Assembly: GCA_015296065.1 (NCBI GenBank)
Contig: DVDU01000001.1
Span: forward strand, 1 to 36,661
Origin: Oscillatoriaceae cyanobacterium M33_DOE_052
GTDB taxonomy: Bacteria; Cyanobacteriota; Cyanobacteriia; Cyanobacteriales; Laspinemataceae
DNA length: 36,661 nucleotides
Reading direction: 5' to 3'
Shown one piece after another: positions 24,330 to 30,521 of this stretch. Made by a program: the position numbers and the translations under genes. The notes below the pieces were generated by a model. That model searched no databases and was not told where the DNA came from. It saw only the letters and a list, made by a program, of their open reading frames with translations. Each line of letters opens with the position of its first letter. Position 1 is the stretch's first letter.

Positions 24330-24742
24330 TGAGCCTACCTAGGACTGAGACCCCCCAATCACCCGACCTAAGATGTTGTGAACTTGGGGACTAGAGATAT
24401 AGCTTTTCTCAGTTCCTGGTTAAGATTAAGTTGTTGAAAGCTGTGGCAGAGTTTATTACCGTCTCGGAAGAGACTGCCGCGAGTAATATGAGTAAGCGGC
24501 TGTTATCTGTCTCGGGTTACGGACCCTCGTGCAGAAGCGATTTTTAGGAGCGGTGGGCGGCAAAACGGTTCGCCTATAGAAGCTCCCCAGATGCAAAGTC
24601 CCGCACTAGAGGTCATCAACTCTATAGTAAGCAGAACCGCCCGGTTAGTCTAGGCCGAAAAAGTTGGATAAAGTACGTATTTCTACAGTCCGACTTGGCC
24701 CGAAAAAGTTGGATTTGGCTGGCTCGGCCCGAAAAAGTCAGG
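24330..24742 (+). ncRNA. Candidate structured RNA with GGCCCGAAAAAGTTGGAT repeats
   Basis: No convincing gene fills 24254-24788. From about 24545 a chain of stems can be drawn on the plus strand: GGAGC...GCTCC around GGGCG...CGCCT (about 24547-24588), ACTAGAG...CTCTATAGT (about 24605-24628) and AACCG...CGGTT (about 24635-24646). Then come three copies of GGCC(C)GAAAAAGT at 24653, 24697 and 24726. The compact stems and the AGTAAGCAGAACC end recall the RNA part of transposon-associated (IscB/HEARO or TnpB) elements, but no such ORF is present and I cannot identify the class. A 40-codon stretch ending at a TAG near 24545 is open (LLKAVAEFITVSEETAASNM...) and could be a gene remnant. A TATAAT at 24754-24759 may serve the downstream gene. 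Confidence 0.3.
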
Positions 24743-24788
24743 TTTAGCTCGTTTATAATAGGCTAGAATACTGACTTTTATTGACCTT

Positions 24789-26288
24789 ATGGATGTTGAA
24801 GAAGTCTTGGAGTTTGCGGACCATTTGGTGTTCAAGATGACGGGCAAACACCTGGATAGCCTGCAACAGGCTATATTGCGAGGTGCTTGGGAAAATGAAC
24901 GATATCGGCAAATCGCACAACGCCACCATCGTTCTGAGAAATACGTTAAGGAAGTTGGCTTCAAATTGTGGCATTTACTCTCAGGTATCCTAGGGGAGGA
25001 AGTGAATAAAGCCAATTTTCGATCGGCATTAGAACGGAAATGGCGATTTTCTTTTGTCCTGAACTTAGGCAAAATTTTTGGAAAGTCTAACAAAATTTCC
25101 CCAAAAAATTTACATCCCCCAGCACTACCAGACCAATTTGATGATGAAATGTCTGGAGAGTTTCAAGATGCGTCAATCCTATCTCGTGCTGCCTTATCAG
25201 CGGCGGCAGTTCAAGATTTAGGAGCAGCACCGGATATCTCTGTTTTCCACGGACGCACTGAGGAACTAACAGTGTTAGAAAAATTGCTCGTACAGGAGCG
25301 CTGTCGCCTTGTGGCACTTTTGGGGAGTAGCGGTATTGGTAAAACGACCCTAGCAAGGAAGCTGGTAGAACGAGTTAAAAATCAATTTGACTGTATTATC
25401 TGGCGGAGTTTGCGTACTTCCCCACCCCGGACAGCACTGGAAACCAAGCTAATTCAGTTTTTGTCTAACTGTGGCGTTGACACCAGGGGGAGCCAGCGCG
25501 ATCGCAATTTATCTCGCGACTTACGCCAACTCAACCCAGATGACCTCTTTTCCGAACTCGTGGAATTGTTGCGCCAGTATCGTTGTTTGGTAGTTCTCGA
25601 TGACATTCAGATGTTGTTCGGACGGGGGGAATTTGCCGGTCGCTACCAAACTGGAGCGGAAAATTATGCCGAACTCTTCAGAAGTATAGGAGAAGTCTCT
25701 CATCAGAGTTGCTTTGTGCTAATTAGCTCCGAGCAACCGAGGGAAATTGCCCACCAAGAAAGCGCTACCCACCACTGTCGATCGCTTCACTTGGCGGGAC
25801 TAGAACCCGCAGCGGCTGCCAACCTCCTGAAACAGCACGGTTTAGCAGAAAGCGATTTCTGGAACCCCCTAATTGACTACTACCACGGCAACCCATCCTG
25901 GTTAAAAATAGCCGCCACCATGATTAACGATTTATTTGGTGGCTGTGTTGGCGAACTATTGGAATACGAGCCGCTGCTTTTGTGCGATGACCTCAAATGT
26001 CAGCTCGATCGCCAATTCGATCGCTTGTCGGTGCTGGAAAAACAGGTTATGTCTGTCCTAGCTCGCGAGTCCGAGCCAGTTGCCCTCGCCAAATTGCGAC
26101 AGTATATCCCCTTATTGCCCGGTCATCTACCCGACTCGCTCCAATCTTTGATCCGACGGTACTTGATTGATAAACAACAATCAAATCAAGCTACCCTTTT
26201 TACCATTAAACCACTGGTGAAGCAGTATATCAAAACCCAATATTCACCCACCGATAAAGATATATCGCTGCTCTCAATTTTAGAGTAG
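24789..26288 (+). CDS. vMAP-NB-ARC (STAND) ATPase
   Basis: 499 residues. The N-terminus (VEEVLEFADHLVFKMTGKHL, then LRGAWENERYRQIAQRHHRS) is the vMAP domain (vWA-MoxR-associated protein N-terminal), a helical adaptor common in cyanobacteria. A linker leads to an NB-ARC ATPase beginning FHGRTEELTVLEKLL, with Walker A LGSSGIGKTT (about 179-187), IIWRSLRTSPP and Walker B CLVVLDDIQMLFG. A winged-helix-like end (LSVLEKQVMSVLARESEPVALAKLRQ) closes the protein. Most cyanobacterial relatives continue into WD40, TPR or other sensor repeats; here the protein stops just after the winged helix, so it lacks an obvious sensor. Such STAND proteins are thought to act in conflict or cell-death signalling. It stands alone on the plus strand. 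Confidence 0.82.
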   Translation: MDVEEVLEFADHLVFKMTGKHLDSLQQAILRGAWENERYRQIAQRHHRSEKYVKEVGFKLWHLLSGILGEEVNKANFRSALERKWRFSFVLNLGKIFGKSNKISPKNLHPPALPDQFDDEMSGEFQDASILSRAALSAAAVQDLGAAPDISVFHGRTEELTVLEKLLVQERCRLVALLGSSGIGKTTLARKLVERVKNQFDCIIWRSLRTSPPRTALETKLIQFLSNCGVDTRGSQRDRNLSRDLRQLNPDDLFSELVELLRQYRCLVVLDDIQMLFGRGEFAGRYQTGAENYAELFRSIGEVSHQSCFVLISSEQPREIAHQESATHHCRSLHLAGLEPAAAANLLKQHGLAESDFWNPLIDYYHGNPSWLKIAATMINDLFGGCVGELLEYEPLLLCDDLKCQLDRQFDRLSVLEKQVMSVLARESEPVALAKLRQYIPLLPGHLPDSLQSLIRRYLIDKQQSNQATLFTIKPLVKQYIKTQYSPTDKDISLLSILE

Positions 26289-26295
26289 AAACCCC

Positions 26296-26335
26296 TTCCG
26301 ACCCCTGTTTAACCGTTCCGACCCCTGTTTAACCC
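26296..26335. repeat. 20-bp tandem repeat
   Basis: TTCCGACCCCTGTTTAACC occurs twice (26296-26314 and 26316-26334) with a period of 20, directly after the stop of the vMAP-NB-ARC gene. Confidence 0.8.
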
Positions 26336-26352
26336 CTAATTAATGCCTGTTC

Positions 26353-26940
26353 TTAAATCTCACCTTGAAAAATTTGATTAACCGTTAAATTCAGTTCCGT
26401 GAAGGTAGGAGAAATGAGCCGATCGCTCTCAGTAAAAACCGCTTCATCATACCAACCTTCCGCCAGCGTAAAAATCGTAATTTTCCCTTCAAATGAATCC
26501 ACAATCCAATATTCAGGTATATTTAACACAGAATATTCGGCTCGTTTCGCCCGATAATCAACCCGTTTAGTTGATTCGCTGATTACTTCCACAACTAAAA
26601 GCGGCGGCGCTTCATCAAGGCGAATTACAGCTTCGCGGTTTTGTAAGTTTCGCCATTGTTCTTTAGCAATCACCACCACATCGGGAATGCGAACGGTATC
26701 CCAGCGATCGCCCCGTGGAGATTGAACGCCAATCGCCATTTGTTTAGATACCCATTCCCGTCCCACTCTAGAAATTTCCCCCCGCAACTGAGTATTAATA
26801 AAATCAGCTATTTCACCATGCCGTCCAGTTCCCAATGCCATAGCGCATAATTCTCCGTTAACTAATTCATAGAGCGTATCTGTGCCGTCATCATAGTGCA
26901 GATACTCTTCTACAGTCAAGCGTTGAGTTATCACCGTCAT
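26353..26940 (-). CDS. Uma2-family (DUF820) restriction-like endonuclease
   Basis: 195 residues. The family pattern is clear: N-terminal LTVEEYLHYDDGTDTLYELVNGEL, central IPDVVVI (catalytic Asp), PPLLVVEVISEST (catalytic Glu) and YRAKRAEYSVLNIPEYWIVD (Lys and closing strand). Uma2/DUF820 proteins have a PD-(D/E)XK nuclease fold and are hugely expanded in cyanobacteria; most are of unknown biological role and some may be domesticated or mobile. All key residues are present. It stands alone on the minus strand with no partner, and its ATG is followed by a typical start, MTVITQRLTVEEY. Confidence 0.88.
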   Translation of the reverse strand: MTVITQRLTVEEYLHYDDGTDTLYELVNGELCAMALGTGRHGEIADFINTQLRGEISRVGREWVSKQMAIGVQSPRGDRWDTVRIPDVVVIAKEQWRNLQNREAVIRLDEAPPLLVVEVISESTKRVDYRAKRAEYSVLNIPEYWIVDSFEGKITIFTLAEGWYDEAVFTESDRLISPTFTELNLTVNQIFQGEI

Positions 26941-27200
26941 AAAATTGGGCTTCCTTGAATACGATTCTATTTTACTGCTTAATCATTTTTTTGTCAAGGG
27001 TTTTGGGTGAATTCGAGAGGATTTTTTGCAGCAGCTTTTACAACAGGGGAAGAGATGGGCCTCCACCACGGAATCCCAAATACATCTCAACCTCTCATAA
27101 TTCGACCCCAGGGATGAAAGAAACCTGAAACGCTATATTTATTATGGTATCATATGGATATGTTAAATTTGGCGCTCAAAAATTGCCCAGATTAATATTT

Positions 27201-27257
27201 GCAGGAGGGCATCCCCGCCTGCTGCATGCAACTAGCCAGCATGGAAGACCGCCATGC
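27201..27257. repeat. Tandem hairpins upstream of the toxin-antitoxin pair
   Basis: GCAGGAGGG/CCCGCCTGC (27201-27209 and 27214-27222, one mismatch) is followed by GCATGG/CCATGC (27239-27244 and 27252-27257). Hairpins of this kind are common dispersed elements. The rest of 26941-27358 is AT-rich; TATAAT at 27324-27329 is a plausible -10 for the downstream pair. Confidence 0.5.
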
Positions 27258-27358
27258 CGAGTGATGTGCAATTAATTCTACATAATTGCTTAATTAGGGG
27301 TAATTTTATCTAGCTGTCTGGGATATAATCGAGACAAAAGCCGAATCAAGAGGAAAAT

Positions 27359-27646
27359 ATGATCAGCATAACCTTAAAATTGTTACCGGAATTGGAGGAA
27401 AAACTGCGCGAGAGTATAGCCTTGGGAGATCGGGCTGCGCTGCGGGAATTGTTGGCTGATGCTTTCGCACCTACGGTAGAGAATTGGTTAGCTCAAAACC
27501 TTGATAAACCCATTGAAACTGATAGCGAATTTGATGTAGTAGCAGAGCATTTAGCTGATGAGTTGGCGGCGTGCCTCGGAGCGAATGTACTACCGCTATC
27601 TGATGATGCAGTAAGTCGGGCGGGAATCTATGAAGAGCATCCTTAG
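27359..27646 (+). CDS. Antitoxin-like protein of a PIN-domain pair
   Basis: 95 residues, acidic and mostly helical (LLPELEEKLRESIALGDRAALRELLADAFAPTVE...). It has no recognised DNA-binding motif, but its place 2 bases before a PIN-domain gene and its charge suit an antitoxin. The start is set by AGAGGA 6 bases upstream of the ATG, with a TATAAT box 29 bases earlier. The product would bind and neutralise the ribonuclease and probably repress the operon. The family cannot be named from sequence alone. Confidence 0.6.
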   Translation: MISITLKLLPELEEKLRESIALGDRAALRELLADAFAPTVENWLAQNLDKPIETDSEFDVVAEHLADELAACLGANVLPLSDDAVSRAGIYEEHP

Positions 27647-27648
27647 CT

Positions 27649-28092
27649 ATGATTTACCTCGTTGACACTAACATTTTAATTCGGTTTGCTCATCGCCACG
27701 ACCCGCAACACGCGATCGTCCGCACCGCCGTGAGAAACATAAAACAAAACGGACATCAGCTACAAATCATATCCCAAAACTGCGTTGAGTTCTGGAATGT
27801 CGCCACCCGACCAGTGGTGAGAAATGGATTTGGCTTGAGTCCTACCGATGCCGAGAGGCTGTTGCGTTTGATTGAACGCCTTTTCCCGGTTTTACCAGAT
27901 ACACCAATGCTGTATCCTGAGTGGCGCCGACTGGTCGTGACCTTTGCGGTGTCAGGAGTTCAAGTACATGATGCGAGGCTGGTTGCGGCAATGAAAGTAC
28001 ACGGGTTGACACATATTCTTACATTTAATACCGCTGATTTCACTCGGTATGCCAGCGAAGGAATTTTCGCTGTAGAGCCGACAACCCTGTAG
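27649..28092 (+). CDS. PIN-domain ribonuclease toxin (VapC-like)
   Basis: 147 residues. The start MIYLVDTNILIRFAHRHDP carries the first PIN aspartate (DTN), NCVEFWNVATRP the conserved Glu, and VQVHDARLVAAMKVHGLTHILTFNTADF the remaining acidic residues (HDARL and NTADF). PIN toxins are metal-dependent RNases that cleave tRNA, rRNA or mRNA when the antitoxin is lost. Length is at the usual size for VapC-like proteins. The gene follows the antitoxin after 2 bases, so translation is coupled. All catalytic residues appear intact, so the toxin should be active. Confidence 0.88.
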   Translation: MIYLVDTNILIRFAHRHDPQHAIVRTAVRNIKQNGHQLQIISQNCVEFWNVATRPVVRNGFGLSPTDAERLLRLIERLFPVLPDTPMLYPEWRRLVVTFAVSGVQVHDARLVAAMKVHGLTHILTFNTADFTRYASEGIFAVEPTTL

Positions 28093-28195
28093 CTTATCCC
28101 CCATGACCCCTTGAAAAGGAGAACCCCTTCGCCTCCACCATCAGTCAGAGTGGATATAGTTAGATTATCATCATATAACCGATTACTGAGGGATT

Positions 28196-28888
28196 ATGAC
28201 GGTAAATTTAGCAGTGAATACACCACCGCTGGAAAGTGGCGATCGGCTGACGCGCTCCGAATTTGAGCGGCGCTATACCAATCACCCAGAAATTCACAAA
28301 GCCGAACTAATCGAAAGAGTAGTTTACGTGGCTTCACCTGTACGAGCTACCAGACATGGACAACCTCATGCCATCATCATGGCTTGGCTGACTGGTTACT
28401 GGACCGCCACCCCCGGTGTCGGTCTTTATGACAACACCACCGTGCGTCTAGATGAAGATAACGAACCGCAACCCGACGCCTTATTGCGCATCGAATCAGA
28501 AGCCATAGGCAATTCTATCATCAGCGCCGATGACTATATAGAAGGCGCGCCAGAACTGGTGGTGGAAATTGCCGCATCCAGTGCCAGTTATGATATGAAT
28601 GCCAAACTCAATGCCTATCGACGCAACGGCGTCAAAGAATACATAGTTTGGCAAATTTATGAAAACAAAGTTGATTGGTTTAGCATCCAAAACAGCCTAT
28701 ACATTCCTTTACAACCAGATACTAGCGGCGTGATTCGCTCTCAAGTATTCCCCGGTTTATGGTTAGCCGTAGAATCACTGCGAGAGCGAAATCTACAACA
28801 ACTACTCGCCATTTTCCAGCAAGGTTTACAGACGCCGGAGCATCAAGAATTTGTGGAGAGTTTAAATCAGAAGAAGGAAACCCGGTAA
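28196..28888 (+). CDS. Uma2-family (DUF820) endonuclease, second copy
   Basis: 230 residues, distantly related to the Uma2 protein at 26353-26940. Visible motifs are LTRSEFERRYTNHPEIHKAELIERVVY, EPQPDALLRI (catalytic Asp), PELVVEIAASSASYDMNAKLNAYRRNGVKEYIVW (Glu and Lys) and a C-terminal helical part that is longer than in the first copy. The last codons (GAA ACC CGG TAA) fall inside an AAACCCGG repeat element, so that repeat supplies the stop codon. No operon partner is seen; the PIN toxin ends about 100 bases upstream. Confidence 0.85.
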   Translation: MTVNLAVNTPPLESGDRLTRSEFERRYTNHPEIHKAELIERVVYVASPVRATRHGQPHAIIMAWLTGYWTATPGVGLYDNTTVRLDEDNEPQPDALLRIESEAIGNSIISADDYIEGAPELVVEIAASSASYDMNAKLNAYRRNGVKEYIVWQIYENKVDWFSIQNSLYIPLQPDTSGVIRSQVFPGLWLAVESLRERNLQQLLAIFQQGLQTPEHQEFVESLNQKKETR

Positions 28889-28977
28889 TTGCGGAGGCAG
28901 AAACCGGTTTTCTCCAGCAATTTGGATTTTTCAGCCAAAACTTGGTGAAGAAACCCGGGTTCTATACCCCGGTTTAG
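28871..28977. repeat. AAACCCGG dispersed repeat overlapping the end of the Uma2 gene
   Basis: Units GAAACCCGGTAATTGCGGAGGC, GAAACCGGTTTTCTCC and GAAGAAACCCGGGTTC are of the same family as the clusters at 15952-16061 and 21004-21087. The first unit forms the 3' end of the Uma2 coding sequence. Confidence 0.7.
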
Positions 28978-28983
28978 TACCCT

Positions 28984-29352
28984 CTATATATCAACCGCGT
29001 GCTGCTTTAGCTCATCCAGAGAAACATATTCTAAAGCCGAGGCGTGGGTAGCGGCTAAAACTACTGGTGGGGCCACGCCTGCATCCAGAGCCTCTTTCCA
29101 GCGAGAAGCGCACAAACACCAACAATCTCCTGGTTGTAACCCAGGAAAGCTAAACATCGGCGCGGGGGTAATCAAATCATTACCCCGAGACTTAGTGAAG
29201 CTCAAAAACTCTGGGGTAACTTTGGCACATACCACGTGCATCCCAATGTCACCCCCACCGGTGCGGCATTTGCCATCACGATAAAATCCTGTCATCGGCG
29301 ACTGGCAGCAAATCTCCAGTTTTCCACCCATAACGTTACTAGCTTCTGTCAT
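28984..29352 (-). CDS. DUF2237-family protein
   Basis: 122 residues with the family signature: GGKLEICCQSPMTGFYRDGKCRTGGGDIGMHVVCAKVTPEFL, then GLQPGDCWCLCASRWKEALDAGVAPPVVLAATHASALE. Cysteines and histidines recur (ICC, KC, VVC, CWCLC, TH), suggesting metal or redox chemistry. The function of DUF2237 proteins is not established. They are small, soluble and widespread in bacteria. It is a single gene on the minus strand, divergent from the methyltransferase, with no indication of an operon. Confidence 0.9.
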   Translation of the reverse strand: MTEASNVMGGKLEICCQSPMTGFYRDGKCRTGGGDIGMHVVCAKVTPEFLSFTKSRGNDLITPAPMFSFPGLQPGDCWCLCASRWKEALDAGVAPPVVLAATHASALEYVSLDELKQHAVDI

Positions 29353-29524
29353 TAAATTTAGATCTCCACAGAACCCTTTATTGCTGTAGAGGCAATTTAT
29401 GAATGGCCTCTACCATATCTAGAGTAGATACAAAGGTGCTATTTAGCAAGACTATTTTGGCTGTCAACAATTGATGAAATCAGAAAAAAATGGATAAATT
29501 CGTGTAATTGGCCGCCGCAAATGC

Positions 29525-29530
29525 TATAAT
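29525..29530 (+). promoter_or_regulatory. -10 box of the methyltransferase gene
   Basis: TATAAT lies 26 bases before the ATG at 29557. No convincing -35 is seen at the expected distance. Confidence 0.5.
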
Positions 29531-29556
29531 AGGTTAATTATTTTAACTGTTTGGTT

Positions 29557-30441
29557 ATGCCAGACTCAGAAAATCAGCGTGATTTTCAATTGCAGTATGA
29601 ACAGGCCACGGGCAGATTATTTCTGGGAAATTCGGTAATATGGCTGAAATCGCAGGATAGCGAATGTGCCGACCTGATTTTTGCTGACCCACCATACAAT
29701 ATCAAAAAAACTGATTGGGATGATTTTCACAGCCAGGATGATTATCTCAATTGGTGTTTGGAATGGGTGGGAGAGGCCGCCCGAATTTTAAAACCCAGCG
29801 GTTCTATGTATTTTTGTGGATTTTCTGAAATATTAGCGGAACTGAAACAACCGCTATTGAGACATTTTCATTCTTGCCGATGGCTGGTGTGGCATTATCG
29901 GAATAAAGCCAATTTAGGGCAGGATTGGGGGCGTTCCCATGAGAGTATTTTGCATTTGAGAAAGTCATCCCAATTTAATTTACGTCTGGACAATATCCGC
30001 ATTCCTTATGGAAAGCATACTTTGAAGTATCCCCAGCATCCCCAAGCGGAAACTAGCCAGTTTGCTAGGGGGCAAAAAGACCGAGAAGACTGGCAGCCAA
30101 ATCCTTTGGGAGCGAAGCCGAAAGATGTGATAGAAATCCCGACTATTTGCAACGGGATGGCGGAAAAAACGCCGCATCCGACGCAAAAACCGGAGGAGTT
30201 ATTGAGAAAATTGGTTTTGGCGGCATCAGATGAGGGGCAACTGGTACTCGACCCTTTTTCGGGTTCGGGGACAACCCTGGTAGTGGCGGAGCAGTTGGGA
30301 CGAAAGTGGATGGGGTGCGAGCTGAGTTATGAGTATAATCAATGGGCGATCGAGCGGCTGCAACGGGTAAAAAAAATGTCCATAGCTGACTGGATAGAAT
30401 TAGATAGAAAAAATGCCGATCGCCGGACGCGAATGCGATGA
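29557..30441 (+). CDS. Site-specific DNA methyltransferase (amino-MTase, beta-type order)
   Basis: 294 residues. The catalytic motif DPPYN lies at residues 44-48 and the SAM-binding motif DPFSGSGTT near the C-terminus, the order of beta-class N6-adenine or N4-cytosine methyltransferases. Between them are ARILKPSGSMYFCG, HPTQKPEELLRKLV and the target-recognition region around residues 95-200. It methylates the exocyclic amino group of a base in a short DNA site using S-adenosylmethionine. No restriction enzyme gene is adjacent, so it is an orphan methyltransferase, a type known to be conserved in cyanobacteria. The ATG is preferred over a TTG two codons upstream. Site and base cannot be told from sequence. 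Confidence 0.9.
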   Translation: MPDSENQRDFQLQYEQATGRLFLGNSVIWLKSQDSECADLIFADPPYNIKKTDWDDFHSQDDYLNWCLEWVGEAARILKPSGSMYFCGFSEILAELKQPLLRHFHSCRWLVWHYRNKANLGQDWGRSHESILHLRKSSQFNLRLDNIRIPYGKHTLKYPQHPQAETSQFARGQKDREDWQPNPLGAKPKDVIEIPTICNGMAEKTPHPTQKPEELLRKLVLAASDEGQLVLDPFSGSGTTLVVAEQLGRKWMGCELSYEYNQWAIERLQRVKKMSIADWIELDRKNADRRTRMR

Positions 30442-30521
30442 AATTGATAATTAACAATTAACAATTGATAATTGATACCTGTTGATTATCAATTATCAAT
30501 TATCAATTATCAATTGTCAAT
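30442..30521. repeat. AT-rich (A)ATTATCAATT tandem repeats
   Basis: Repeated units of AATTGATAATT and ATTATCAATT on both strands (about 30440-30522) form a potential large hairpin between the convergent methyltransferase and RTX genes. It could act as a bidirectional terminator. Confidence 0.7.

Noticed and set aside
30442-30521. Possible CRISPR-like array in the ATTATCAATT repeats
   Set aside because: The units are about 10 bases, contiguous and without spacers, so they are simple tandem repeats.
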